A DNA stretch of 64,000 bases from Reticulitermes speratus (Eukaryota; Arthropoda; Insecta; Blattodea; Rhinotermitidae). The stretch is taken from the NCBI GenBank assembly GCA_021186555.1, contig JAJKFL010000003.1:29500908-29564907 (forward strand), in the 5' to 3' direction. Shown one piece after another: positions 1-11,260 of this stretch. How positions within the stretch are numbered: position 1 is the stretch's first letter; the number at the start of each line of letters is the position of its first letter. The notes beneath the pieces were generated by a model. It worked only from the letters and a program-made list of their open reading frames with translations, was not told the DNA's origin and ran no database searches. Both the position numbers and the translations under genes were made by a program.

Positions 1-229
1 CATGCAGTCCAAGCCACTGACAGAATCAATAAATACAAAACCAACACCACTAAATAGAGAGAGAAACAATGCATTTTTCTACCAAAATTTACTCAGATAT
101 ATCTGGCGACAAATAAGCAGGTCTACTCATAATAGAAACAACTAAATTATTCTGAATACATATAATAAGGTGTAAATCATTTTCTGCATTTATCCCCCTA
201 CCTAACCAACTAAATAGTACTTACAAACT
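1..229. other. No recognisable feature
   Basis: AT-rich sequence before the 36-bp satellite. I see no gene or clear repeat here. Confidence 0.4.
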
Positions 230-1690
230 TAATTGCTCCTACGCTGGGGTTGTTCACATAGTATGATATTGCTCTTATTCTGAGCCATTATAACCAATTT
301 TACATTGCTCCTAAACTGAGATTCTTTACGCCATGCCATATTGCCCCTATCCAGAGTCACACTACACCATGTCACACAGCTCTTGCCCCGGGCCACTTCA
401 CCTCACACTACACTGCTCCTATGCTGGAAGTGTTAACGCCATACAATATTGCTCCTGCCCTGAAAGTCCACTCCATGTTACATAGCTCCTGTACTAAGCC
501 AGTTCACCCCATGATATTGCTCCTATCCTGAGCCAGTTCACCTCATGTCACATTGCTCCTATCCTGAACCAGTTCACCCCATGTCACATTGCTCCTATCC
601 TCAGCAAGTCACCCCATGTTACAATGCTACTATCCTGAGCCACTTCACTTGTCACATTGCTCCTATCCTGAGTCAGTTCACCCCATGTCACATTGCTCCT
701 ATCCTGAGCCATTTCACCTGTCACGTTGCTCCTATCCTGAGCCAGTTCACCCCATGTCACATTGCTTCTATCCTGAGTTAGTCACCTCATGTTACAATGC
801 TCGTATCCTGAGTCAGTTCACCCATGTCACATTGCTCCTATCCTGAGCCAGTTCATCCCATGTCACATTGCTTCTATCCTGAGTTAGTCACCTCATGTTA
901 CAATGCTCGTATCCTGAGTCAGTTCACCCCATGTCACATTGCTCCTATCCTGAGCCAGTTCACCCATGTCACATTGCTTCTATCCTGAGTTAGTCACCTC
1001 ATGTTACAATGCTCGTATCCTGAGTCAGTTCACCCTATGTCACATTGCTCCTATCCTGAGCCAGTTCATCCCATGTCACATTGCTCCTATCCTGAGTTAG
1101 TCAACCCATGTCACATTGCTCCTATCCTGAGCCAGTTCACCCCATGTTACACAGCTCGTCTCCTAAGCCAGTTAAGCCCATGTCACATTGCTCCTATCCT
1201 GAACCAGTTCACCCCATGTCACATTGCTCCTATCCTGAGCCAGTTTACCCAATGTCACATTGCTCCTATCCTGAACCAGTTCACCCCATGTCACATTGCT
1301 CCTATCCTGAACCAGTTCATCCCAAGTCACATTGCTCCTATCCTGAGCCAGTTCACCCCATGTCAAATTGCTCCTATCCTGAGCCAGTTTAGCCCATGTC
1401 ACATTGCTCATATCCCGAGTTAGTTCACCCCATATTACAACGCTCCTATCCTGAGCCAGTTCACATGTCACACTGCTCTTATCCTGAGCTAGTTCACCCC
1501 ATGTTACAATGCTTCTATCCTGAGCCAGTTCACCTCATGTCACATTGCTCTTATCCTGAGCCAGTTCACCCAATGTCAGATTGTTCCTATCCTGAGTCAG
1601 TTCACCCCGTGTCACATTGTTCCTTTCCTGAGCTAGTTCACACCACGTCACACTGCTCCTGTCCTGAGCCATCTCACAGTTTCACATCCT
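230..1690. repeat. 36-bp tandem satellite array, about 40 units
   Basis: About 40 head-to-tail copies of a 36-bp unit containing ATTGCTCCTATCCTGAGCC followed by AGTTCACCCCATGTCAC. Units are most regular from about 540 to 1560 and decay toward both ends; some lose one or a few bases (for example near 650, 780 and 820). Because 36 is divisible by 3 and the unit lacks in-frame stops in several frames, long spurious reading frames appear on both strands, with 12-residue periodic peptides such as MSHCSYPEPVHP. I regard these as a by-product of the period and not as genes. There is no start context, intron or homology to support coding. Confidence 0.93.
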
Positions 1691-2879
1691 CACGTCTGGT
1701 TCCGTAACTTACCTTTAATTAATCTTTCTTCGGTTTTTCATCTCCAACAAATGACGTCAGCTACAGCGTGCACATATTAAAATTTCCGTCCAACAGAAAC
1801 AGCCGAGGCTGTTCTCAAGTGAACTAATTATTTGTGCTTCCTTCAGGACGAAAGAGACAAGAACTTACAAAAGCATAAGTCTGCCGGGTTTTGTTACAAT
1901 GGTTCCCTTTTAAAGATTACTTTTCTTACTTTATACTGAACTAATGGTCCAACACGTTACTTCTGCTTGTCATACACAATAATATTTTAAACAACTGACA
2001 CGTTTATTTGATCTTGCTATGTACATCGTCCTGCTGCACGTCAACACGTTTAATTTCGTAACATTAATAATGCCAAATTTGTGACCGACAAATTCTTAAG
2101 TTAGGAGAGCAGGTTCTTGGAGTTTGTTGATATTACACCTTCAATAAATATGAATTTCTGTTAATATTGTTGTCTTTTGGGCTGTGATTCTATGTACGAG
2201 TAGACTGGTAAGTGGATACCAACACATCGGTGAAGCGAATTGCCTGCCTGAAGACGGAGGTAATACGTTTCTCCGAAGCGTTGGTACTCACCTGTCGGAA
2301 CATACGATTTGTCTTCACTGCCGCAAAATCAAATCGCATAAACGTCTGCAGCGTTCGTTGTGTATAATGTAAAATTAAGAGCATTGCTGCCGAAAAAAGC
2401 TACAGACATATTTCGCTTTCTGTTTCATGATGATATCTGATGAAATGTTGGAGCCAAGTGTGCGAAGTTTGGTGTGATTACATGTACGTATATTATGTGT
2501 GAAACTTTAAGTATATGTTAACTAACGCAAGCCTGGCGATGGTACTAAACTTTGAGAATACTCGTACATCGGAATCTTATATTTGGATATTACCATAAAA
2601 AGAGGCAACCAGGTCACGAGATAATATTAACCCCAAAAAGCCGAGTGGTTACAACAAGGTCACCTACTATAACATTTAGGAGCCCTTCATTCTCTGCACA
2701 TAATGCATTTATTTGCTTCGTATTATTTATGATTACGTATATGTGGGTTTAAAGATGTGTCAACAGCTGTGGCTATTACGCATATCTAAAATTCCATAAA
2801 AGATCCAAAAAGCAGGAAACAGTGGCATAGAAAGGTTAAGACTTTTAAAATTCAAGTTATCTTGACGGTAACGGGACGA
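1691..2879. other. Unannotated AT-rich sequence
   Basis: Only short open frames are present. I see no domain, no tandem repeat and no recognisable transposon end. Confidence 0.4.
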
Positions 2880-2985
2880 ATTGGCTCAGGATGGGAGCAA
2901 TGTGACATGGAGTGGAAGTGACCAGAGTAGATACAATGTGAAATGGTGCGAACTGGCTCAGGATGGGAACAAAATGGCTCCTCAA
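2880..2985 (-). repeat. Isolated inverted fragment of the 36-bp satellite
   Basis: About three degenerate units in the opposite orientation to the main array. GGCTCAGGATGGGAGCAATG and GGCTCAGGATGGGAACAAAA are near matches to the reverse complement of the 36-bp unit. The piece lies about 1.2 kb from the main array with unrelated sequence between, so it probably reflects an inversion or dispersal of the satellite. Confidence 0.8.
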
Positions 2986-3075
2986 TTTCATGGTATCCAT
3001 ACCGTTGTGTTCAATCGATCATACAAATATACAGTCTTGTGTCCAAAACAACAACTTTCATTTCTTTTATTTTAA

Positions 3076-3112
3076 CGCTACATGTTTCGATCGATATCGA
3101 CCATCATCAGGC
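3076..3112 (-). ncRNA. Hammerhead-like stem-loop motif, copy 1 (candidate)
   Basis: On the minus strand the order is CTGATGA, an extra T, a stem-loop (GGTCGAT / ATCGATC), GAAAC, AT, GTA. This is the order of a hammerhead ribozyme core (CUGANGA, helix II, GAAA, very short helix III, NUH cleavage triplet). The extra base after CUGAUGA departs from the canonical core, so activity is doubtful. Similar motifs occur at 10027, 34556, 35025 and 53346. Confidence 0.4.
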
Positions 3113-3289
3113 TTTCCCTACAAATCCTCAAAAACACGGTAAAATATTATTATTTGGGAGATCTCTCAAATATTACAATATATAATTACAATAGAATTGT
3201 AATAATGATAATATTACATATAGTTAGTATTTTTTGGGATTTTTAGGATACTAGTTCCTATAGTAATGATTAAAATGTGAAGCAATCCC

Positions 3290-3572
3290 ATTACAGGCCT
3301 GGACAGTCCCTCAGGGCTCCAGGAGTTTGAGACTCCCAGAATTTCTAAACAGTCGGCACATGAGCGGTAAGGATGTCAGCACTACGCACCGGCTGCTTTT
3401 ACCCCCACGAGATATTCCTGGTACTCATTTCTATTAGAGACTGAGTCGACCCCAGGGCCATAGTGCGGCCGGAAGGATTATGTAAATTCCAGTAACACCA
3501 TCGGGAATCGAAACCGCGACCTTCCGGCTTGTAACGCAGTGCCTCAACCAACTGCGCCACCGCGTACCCCAT
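3290..3572 (-). mobile_element. tRNA-derived SINE
   Basis: The minus strand begins at about 3572 with a tRNA-like head. An A box (TGGCGCAGTTGG, 3548-3559) and a B box (GGTTTCGATTCC, 3504-3515) are at pol III promoter spacing. A SINE-specific body follows down to about 3290. An open frame of 77 codons crosses it (reads AVAQLVEALRYKPEGRGFDS), which is a translation of the SINE and not a gene. The exact 3' end was not determined. Confidence 0.85.
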
Positions 3573-4210
3573 GGTTAAAAGGTAAAAGTTAAAATTTTTA
3601 GTAGTTAAAAGCCCACATATTGAGTAGAGCAACTAGCTGGCCACTTGTCTTACTGTTCATTTTAGTTTTTTAAGTTTTGCTTTTTAATTCTTTAATTTTT
3701 TTAATGCGCAGCGCAGGTTAATCGCTGCGTGTGTATCGATGGGCTTGGTTGGACAGATGTATTGCCAAATTTCTGCATGGTTATATATTTAGTCTCCAGG
3801 TTTACTTCCTCATTAAAATGTCCAGAACTATATTAACGCTATAATACTTTATCAAACATTCATATAATATGGTAATTTTAATATTGTTATTGATTTACTT
3901 AAGTATGATAAAACATACCTACCAGTATTTCCGCAAATACATCTTATAAGCGAAATATTTTCCCTTATACTGCAAAATTTTTTATTACAGTTTTTTTCCC
4001 CACTGTGCTACAGTAACGTAACAGTAACTCTTCCATTCTAAATGTAAGTACTTCAGCATTTACTTCAGGTAATGGGGTTATATATTGCTAACAATTTATT
4101 TAGGTATTATTTTGTTTCGTCGAAAAACTGAAATTTCTGAAAATTTGCTTTTTGCGTGAACATTTCAGTGATGGTATTTGAAAACTAAATTAAATGCACA
4201 GTAAACAATT

Positions 4211-4321
4211 AAAAGTTTTATTAGACCAACATGTGTACTATATTCTTATAACCAAGTCAATCATGGGGTGATTGACTTGGTTATAAGAATATAGTGCATA
4301 TGTTGGTCTAATAAAACTTTT
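4211..4321. repeat. Foldback element with 53-bp arms
   Basis: The left arm (4211-4263) and right arm (4269-4321) are inverted copies with only two or three mismatches, separated by a 5-base loop (TGGGG). Both arms carry ATTAGACCAACAT and AACCAAGTCAATCA. A related but non-palindromic fragment lies at about 11165-11260, so this is a dispersed family, probably a MITE that formed a head-to-head palindrome. Confidence 0.9.
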
Positions 4322-5084
4322 GTTTAACAAGAAGCACGGTGAATACAACGTGAAATAAATGCACAGTAATTTATCCCTCTTCAGATTTCATGAATCGTTA
4401 TATACATAAAAAGACTAAAAGCTAACGTGTCTCCACAGTACCACCTGTTCCGTTACCATAAAAAGGTACACACGCATTATATGGTGCAGAACAAATCGGA
4501 ATGCAATATTTCACATTCAGAAATACGGTACCATACAGCATCTTGTCTACACGGCGTCACATTCAACACCACTGTCATAACCTGAAAACGTAATATAATA
4601 TACCACGAATGCCTGTGAAAATTGGGTTGTCAGAAATAATTAAAACTTATCTTTATAACTATTCGATTTAAACACAGTACGGATTAATATAATGAAGGCA
4701 GATTTTTATAACACTGACAGTCTTATCACATTGACAATATCATACATGCATAGCTGCAGCTACCATTCCCAAGATTTACAAGATTCTCGGTGTCACACAA
4801 ATTTCACTGAAAGTGTGCAAAATACAAGACATGCCGTTTGCAGTTGCCGGTCCAATATGACTTGGTAATACACTGCAAGAACCGGAACGTCTGCATCTTT
4901 CCGCCCCTCTCCAAGACGGTCGGTTTGTACCTACCGCGAGTGGATCAGTCATACGCTGTTGGACACTTATAATTTTGACTTTGACGACAGCAGTTCATTT
5001 TGTGCATTAAGAAATGTCAAGGTTCATCGCGGCAGGATACAGCCCAGGTTACACAACTCAGAAAAAAGTTTGGTAAAAAGTGCA

Positions 5085-5335
5085 CCCTAGAAGAGGCCAT
5101 GAAGGCCCAGAGGGGAGTAGAGGTATAACTCTACTCTTTCTTTAATCCCGGCACCAGATGGGGGTGGGTGGTTAACGTCACGCGCCGGCCGCTTTACTCC
5201 TGAGAAAGAGACCCGGGGTTGGGTGTGCCCCAGGGCCGGTCTGAATAGGTGTGGAAAATCTCCCCCCTACCAGGATTCGATTCCCGGACCGTCCAGCCCG
5301 TAGCGAACCACTATACAGACTACGCATTCCCGGAT
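5085..5335 (-). mobile_element. tRNA-derived SINE, second family
   Basis: The minus strand starts near 5335. An A-box-like TGTATAGTGGTTCGC (5304-5318) and a B-box-like GGGAATCGAATCCTGG (5271-5286) are present, followed by a body ending near GAAGAGGCCATGAAGGCCC. Its head and body differ from the SINE at 3290-3572, so it is a different family. Boundaries are approximate. Confidence 0.7.
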
Positions 5336-5339
5336 AAAT

Positions 5340-6690
5340 AATTTGGTATGTGATGAAACATTTGTAAATTTACATTATTCCAACAAGAAGGGTTTAGTCA
5401 CAATTATGAAAGGGTTAATAAGTAAGCAGCTGAGTGCCGAAGTCATACATCATCCGTTGATGACGAGATGTGCACTGACGGGTTAGGAAGCAAAACAGAC
5501 TGAGGCTATTATTGTTCAATAAAAAAGTAGAACAAGTATATTAAGAAGTTAAAATCTTAACCAGGATGTTACTGCAGCGAATCTAAAAGAGAGAGGGTGC
5601 ACAAATATTAAGAAGTGTTGGTAACTACTAAGTAACAATTACAAATGACAGAGTAGTTGTTGTTAATTATCACGTAATTAAAAGGACAGTACTGTTAATT
5701 TCGAGAGTAACAGGTGCATTCATCAGTAGATGTGTTGTAACTGCTGAAAAGTGAGTGGAATAGAAGTTCTAACGACTCAGATTAATTTAAGGCAAGTTGT
5801 AATTACTGCACGTAATTTGTTTGTGCTTCAGCAGCCAGGTCTTACTGTCTTCAGTGACAGCACCCTGAAACCTGCTGATGTCTGCACGTACCGGCAACAA
5901 ATTCACCACTTACATTCGTTTCGCTTTATCGTAATATATTGAAGAAGTTTTATTAATAATGTGCATTTTAAAGTTTTCTACAGCTCGGACTCGGGGCAAA
6001 TTTCCTTTCTTAAGTGTAATGAATCTACGACTAAAAGCATACCTACTTTTAGCTGCGTTACCCACACACCTGTAAACTTTACTCTTTGAGCCTCGCTTGT
6101 TATAGTGCCTTTCGAGTGCGAGTTACGTGGCAATTTGAGCTCGAAAAAAATTTTGTAACTCGCTGGAATATTATTATCCATTTATCACCGTTTTTACGCG
6201 CATCCACAGCACAACAATGGAAAAAATACCCACAACAATATAGTTATAGAATAGTTATACCTGCTTAGCAATCAAACGGCTTCACATGTAGCAAGATGGT
6301 CGTCTTAGCATTCACAGCACCGAGTGCAATCTCTAAACACGTGTACAGTAACTACACGCCGTATCTACCGATCTGCACAGGTCATGCGAACTCACATCTA
6401 AGATAAAACATAACACTCAAAAAATACCTGGAAATACAACAGTTACAAAACGTGTCTAACAATCTACAGGATGACACTTCCAGTAAGACTGTGTAGTCTT
6501 TACATTACCGCCGTGAGAACCTCAAATCTAACATAGGGTAAGGTTGCCTTCGATAGACCAGTTCAGCATTATCGACAAAAATAAAGGAATATGTTGCGCA
6601 TAGAAAGAAACAAATTTAGTTTAAATACTTTACTCAGTTCTCTATTACTCTACCAAATTTCTCGAATCTAACTCATCGATAACTGTTCGA
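5340..6690. other. Unannotated sequence
   Basis: Short open frames only (largest 67 codons), without domains. I see no tandem or inverted repeat of note. Confidence 0.35.
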
Positions 6691-6699
6691 AAAAAGCAA

Positions 6700-7835
6700 C
6701 CTTGCGATTGGTCCATTCATCAGCACTAGGGTCCCATGAATGGACCACACTGTTTCCATCAATGGACCTTAAGCATAATATAGGAAAATATACGTTTATA
6801 CAAGCAGTAAGTTTATGTTTTTTGAAATTATGTTCCTTGCTGACATAACTGCTTTCTGAGTTGAATGCAAAAAAATTCCTGGCGGTGCCCCACGTTTGAA
6901 GTCTTCACATGCTCTTTCCGTTTTGTACATCAACATAGGAGGCGCATAGCAGCCAGCAGCGCTGACACATCGGACAGTTGTAATGGTTCCTCTCTTCGCA
7001 CTTCAAGTTGACCAAATCTGCGATGTTCCATTTCTCCATGTCACTTTCCGGTTTTTTTTTTAATGTCTTTAAGGCAGTTTCACGTACGTTATACACATAG
7101 ATTCTAACAGCGTTAACTTTATGTTCAACAGTTTTTTTAAGCAAATTTAAGAGTTCACTTACTTTGTCCCTGCTGAAACCTCCAACCCGGGACTTCATTT
7201 AGCATGTGGCTGCCTCAGACTTGGTTGTGGGTGTCGTCTGTTGAACATATAGTACCATTTCTTTCCAGCGGTATCTGTCTTATTGGGTGTGTGAGGAAAA
7301 TGATTTAGTTCAGCAGCTTTAAAGTGCCAGGCTTCGTAAATCAGTGATGGTTATACAAAACACGTATTGCTCTAATTGTAAAAATAGGTTAACCAAATCC
7401 CCATCGCAAGTAACTTGAATGTTTTCCATTGCAAAATACTTTTTTTCCCATCTAAGTGTCTCTTCAGGTATCTTTTGAAGAGGATAGGCATGTGATGCTG
7501 CATTTAAACCAACATCCTCGTTTCTATGGGCTTCAAGAGCTATCTCCATATTTTCAGGCTCACACTTTCTGCATTTAACAACTTTTGGCATCTTACAATA
7601 GAAGCTGAAAATTTATTCCTCACTGGGCTTGCATGACTACAAGATTTTCGTTTGAAACTCCGTGCTAGTTGCACGTAATTATAGAATAATATGTAAATGC
7701 AGGCCTAGAATCATTAACATTTAAAAAAGATCCGGAGGGGTTTGTACAGTACCGGCAATCTGTAACAGAATGCACAGTTCCATGAATGGTCCACCGGTCC
7801 ATTTGCAGAGCTTTGTGGTGGCTCATCGATAGCAA
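6700..7835 (-). mobile_element. Pogo-like DNA transposon relic
   Basis: The ends carry repeated TCCATGAATGG-type motifs (GGTCCATTCATC at 6710, TCCCATGAATGGACC at 6732, TCCATGAATGGTCC at 7782), which look like terminal or subterminal repeats of one element. Inside, on the minus strand, is a decayed pogo-family transposase (see 6830-7591). The catalytic second half is missing, so the element is non-autonomous. Exact ends are not certain. Confidence 0.6.
6830..7591 (-). pseudogene. Pogo/jerky-like transposase fragment (N-terminal half)
   Basis: Two open segments in different frames align in order to pogo-family transposases. 7591-7319 starts MPKVVKC and covers the psq-type helix-turn-helix region, where LEAHRNEDVGLNAASHAY matches the usual helix. 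7198-6905 covers the next region, containing GFSRDKVSELLNLLKK and YNVRETALKTLKKKP, the latter corresponding to the first catalytic block (normally N-x-DETG). Here the Asp is replaced (VRET), so the first catalytic residue is lost. Another frame continues as VRCVSAAGCYAPPMLMYK, the typical next strand. Frameshifts between segments and the lack of the remaining DDE residues show that it is dead. No host role is suggested. Confidence 0.75.
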
Positions 7836-8200
7836 CTCCGCCATTTTTTTGTTTTAGAAGCTCTGAAGGTCAATGAAAACTAAAAACTAACACTTTTACC
7901 GCGTATATAAAAAAGCAGTCATTACTGCCTGTATTGATAAATAAACGTTGAAGCATAAGCCCAAAATAAGAACAGAAAGGTCGATAATTTTTGTAGCCAA
8001 TTTTCTAAGTAGCCGTTTCACGTACCAAACTCAAAATACTTAACAAGATGACACGTGACCAGTTGTGCTCCCGCAATCCTGAACGCGCCTGTGCTGTCAA
8101 CAGTATTTGAAATATTGCGGGTGGTCCATCCATTGCGCCGGTTCAACGATGGCAACCTTACTATACTACACAGATCTCAAGACATGCATGGCAATAGAGT

Positions 8201-9217
8201 ACAGATGGCCCACAAAAGAACTTTAGAGTTTCAAAATGATACAGGAAATAGCGGCGTATTAAGTACTTCACGCCTACACCAGTAGACAGAGAAACTCTCA
8301 CAGTTTTGCACACACCTCACGGACATTCAATACATTCTCCGTGAGAGACATGGCAGATGTCGACACGATAAACCAACTCGTCCCACACTTTGTGTAGAAT
8401 GTCCCTAGCGATGAAAGTTATGACACTGTGATTGGCTGCCTCAACTCTGGTAAAGATCGCGGCTCGAATACTTTTTCTTTTACGTATTTCCCCAAGAAGA
8501 AGGCCCACGGAGTTAAGTCTGGCGATCTGGGCGGAAATCTGCACCATACTACGTCACTGCGTGCGTTCAGGTGATTCCGAACGGGCGTGTGGGAGTGAGT
8601 GCCTCATCGCTAAAAATGGCCCTTGCTGGCAAGTCATTGTCTCTTTCCATCCTGGCTAAGAGTTCTCTGCAGAATTCTCATCGCACAGCCAAATATTCTG
8701 TTTTCAGCGCTTTCATCAGTTGAAGTTTGTACGCTTCCTTTATTAAAAGGTTACGCAGGATTATGGAGACTGCTGCGACTCAAGGCTCGCTCGGTGCTTT
8801 GATTTTTGTGGGCTCATTTGGAAGCAAGGCCGAACATGGTCCACAATAACGTCAGACACAGAAGACTGACCAGAACGTGCATTTGTAAAAACACCCTTTC
8901 CGCTCGAATGTCTAATACCAGGCGTAATTCGATGTTCGGCTGGGTGGTTCCGTGTGACATTTCTGTGAAATGCAAGTTGCACAGCTGTTACTGACTTTAT
9001 TCGCCTAATGCAGAACACACCAACACATGTTGTGAGGTAGCCATTTTGAAAACTAGTGGCGTCTAGCAGCAGCGACGCGCAACAACAATCACCCGACTCA
9101 CATGCAACAAAAGTTTTGAGAGGTTCTGTATCAACTATGTAGGTTTTAAGTCCTAAGCAGACAGCACTTTTTTCTATATCATTTTGAAAGTCTAAACCTC
9201 TTTTGTAGCCACTCTGT
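8201..9217 (-). mobile_element. Internally deleted mariner-like element with ~55-bp TIRs
   Basis: The left end (8201-8255, reading ACAGATGGCCCACAAAAGAA) and the inverted right end (9163-9217, reading ACAGAGTGGCTACAAAAGAG on the minus strand) match over about 55 bases, both including TTTCAAAATGATA. The element is about 1.0 kb. It contains the start and end of a transposase gene on the minus strand with the middle deleted. Confidence 0.8.
8317..9050 (-). pseudogene. Mariner-like transposase, N and C termini fused by internal deletion
   Basis: From about 9050 to 8761 an open frame contains VTAVQLAFHRNV, then SGKGVFTNARSGQSSVSD, then VRPCFQMSPQKSKHRASLE. This is the paired helix-turn-helix DNA-binding region of an insect mariner/Tc1-type transposase. 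From 8560 to 8317 the frame gives the far C-terminus (ILHKVWDELVYRVDICHVSH). The central catalytic region with the DDE/DDD residues is almost entirely missing; a residual trace of the last block may lie at 8500-8560 (FLGEIRKRK). It is non-functional as a transposase, although the DNA-binding half is still open. Confidence 0.75.
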
Positions 9218-9429
9218 ATATTGAAAATATCTACCCGTTGTCTCTCCTTCACATCTTCCCTTCTCTCTATCCTATTTCTATCCTCTCACGTTATACCCCT
9301 CTCCGCGTTAATTAGAAAAATAAAACTTATTAACTTTTTCATGACTTGTAATGGGGAACCTCATCACATAATTTGCTACGTGCATTTCAGAACTATCTGT
9401 ATACAAAAACACACTCGCTTATGCATGCA

Positions 9430-9697
9430 CATATCGCTCATGAAACGGCAATTTGTCGTAACCCACACAATTCGTCAAACTCATGTTCGCGCATTACAAA
9501 ACATTTGGGTTACAAGCACACCTTCTGTCGAAATCTTGTGTCTGCAAAAAAAAAAAAAAAGAAAATTGCTTGTCCTTGCATTTTCGTAAAAACATAACAT
9601 GCTTGAATGTTGGTCTATTGAGGATCGGTCAAGTTTTTCTGTCTCCTGTAAAATTGTGTATCGGTGGGTTACGACAAATTGTTGTTTCATGAGATAT
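9430..9697. repeat. Inverted-repeat (foldback/MITE-like) element
   Basis: About 35-bp arms: 9430-9464 (contains CAATTTGTCGTAACCCAC) and 9661-9697 (contains GTGGGTTACGACAAATTG). The interior is about 200 bp and includes an A15 run. It codes for no protein. It looks like a small non-autonomous DNA element or a foldback. Confidence 0.7.
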
Positions 9698-10026
9698 ATT
9701 AGTATGTTCTTGTGTAACACGCCATGATGAGTGGGGATTCGTTATACCGCGCTGTAAAACGTAACAGCTTTCCATAAGCAACGAAGGGAGAATTTGTCGT
9801 TAACAAACATACGAAGATTAAACCATAATACTCAGTCCAAAAAATGCAGTACATTTTTTCCAGATATTTATCCTTCCTTACATATGTAGACAGTCTCCAA
9901 AACACAGTACACCAGGATCCATTACACAACAAACGCCTACATTTTAACTAGTTTACTTTTTTACATATTCTTATTGTTTACATGGATTGCTATTTCGGTT
10001 TTGTGAAGTGTTACTTTAATGTGAAA

Positions 10027-10067
10027 CCCTGATGATGATCCCATAAGGGATTCAAACATGTAGGAGT
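10027..10067 (+). ncRNA. Hammerhead-like stem-loop motif, copy 2 (degenerate)
   Basis: The plus strand reads CC, CTGATGA, T, a stem-loop (GATCCC / GGGATT), CAAAC, AT, GTA, GG. The GAAAC block is CAAAC here, which would disrupt the core, so this copy is probably inactive. The flanking CC/GG pairs fit helix I. Confidence 0.35.
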
Positions 10068-10404
10068 GATCAACGTGATATTGTAATATAAAATATCTGG
10101 GAACAATATAGTGTATTTTGTGGGACTGAATATTGTGATTTCATTATCGGCAGTGCACGGTATGAACAACTTATATTAAAAAATACGACGGTTAAAATAT
10201 TATAGACATTCACAACAAGAGAGTCAAAATGACATGCTTCTAACGTCAGAATAAGAAATAGTCAAAGTAAAACGAAATGAAAATGTAGAAAAGGGCGCCA
10301 GGAATAGGCACGAGGAGAAAAACACGGAGACAGGCAGTTTGCGCGTTACGTAATATGCGACTTACGTAAACTCGTACTTAGGTAAAAAGTTCTTATCAAT
10401 TATT

Positions 10405-10665
10405 GATTCCTATGGCTCGACAGCCCTTAGGGGGCCTAGGCCTCGTTATTTTACGACGCTTCACGATCACACTTTTTAGACACACCACACTCGGTAGGAC
10501 TCCTCTGGGCGAGGGACCAGCTTGTCGCAGAGACCTCTACCTGACAACACACAGCACTCAAAAGAGACAGACATCCTTGCCCCCGGTGGGATTCGAACCC
10601 ACGATCCTAGTAAGCGAGCGGCCGCAGACCCACGCCTTAGACCGCGCGGCCACTGGGATCGGCAA
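10405..10665 (-). mobile_element. tRNA-derived SINE, third family
   Basis: On the minus strand a tRNA-like head (TGGCCGCGCGGTCTAAGGCG, 10634-10653) is followed by a consensus B box (GGGTTCGAATCCC, about 10588-10600). The body continues to about 10405. The head resembles a tRNA with a long variable arm. An overlapping 93-codon open frame on the plus strand (PPVGFEPTILVSERPQTHAL) is a translation of this SINE and not a gene. Confidence 0.8.
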
Positions 10666-11068
10666 TATAATATTAATATTCTGAATTATTAGTACTGTAA
10701 TTATTAAATGTATTTTACTTTGCGTGTTTCACATAAAAACTGATACGAATAACATCTTAAACATGTACACTTTGTAAAAACGAGTACATGACCGATGAGT
10801 CGTGATAAATAAGTGGTAGTGATTTCAATTCCGACTTACGTAAATTGCGGATTACGTAAAATTTTCAGGAACAGAACCCTTATCTAGATCGGAAACTGTC
10901 TGTATAGGCAACTCAAAAATGTAGGCAACCATTTACCCAATAATACGAAAAACATGCAACGACAAAATATTTGCCTTATTAACACAAAAAAATTATGGAT
11001 TAAATCCTTATTTTGACGGGCATGAAGTCTATAGCAAAATGCAGGACGCTGTTTCACTTTCTGTATCC

Positions 11069-11114
11069 CGAAATAGCGTTGCTAAATAACCCAACGAATA
11101 AGACAACTCACACT
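11069..11114 (+). repeat. 46-bp direct repeat, copy 1
   Basis: This is identical over 46 bases to 11616-11661 (begins CGAAATAGCGTTGC, ends GACAACTCACACT). It is too long for an ordinary target-site duplication. Confidence 0.9.
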
Positions 11115-11164
11115 TTTTTTTTCACGTTATATTCACCGTGTATCATGATAACAAATCGAAAGTT

Positions 11165-11260
11165 TAAAAACCAACATATGCACTATATTCTTACAAGTAA
11201 GTCAATTAACCCTTCGGCTTCAACAAGCCATCTTCAAGGGGTCAAAGTTCTACATGTGCT
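11165..11260 (+). repeat. Fragment related to the 4.2-kb foldback family
   Basis: ACCAACATATGCACTATATTC and GTCAATTAACCC resemble the arms of the foldback at 4211-4321. They continue into CTTCAACAAGCCATCTTCAA, which the palindrome lacks. This suggests the same dispersed repeat family in non-palindromic form. Confidence 0.55.

Noticed and set aside
230..1690. CRISPR array
   Set aside because: Units are contiguous without unique spacers and the window is eukaryotic.
545..1707. Long open frames with 12-residue repeats over the satellite, on both strands
   Set aside because: They are a by-product of a 36-bp period with no stop; several frames and both strands are open equally, with no sign of a real gene.
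3399..3632. 77-codon minus-strand frame AVAQLVEALRYKPEGRG
   Set aside because: It is a translation through the SINE promoter boxes and not a gene.
10588..10653. Functional tRNA gene
   Set aside because: A and B boxes are present but the sequence does not close into an acceptor stem and continues into a SINE body.
10403..10684. 93-codon plus-strand frame with GFEPTILVSERPQTHA
   Set aside because: It translates the tRNA-like head of a SINE, a common false protein in databases.
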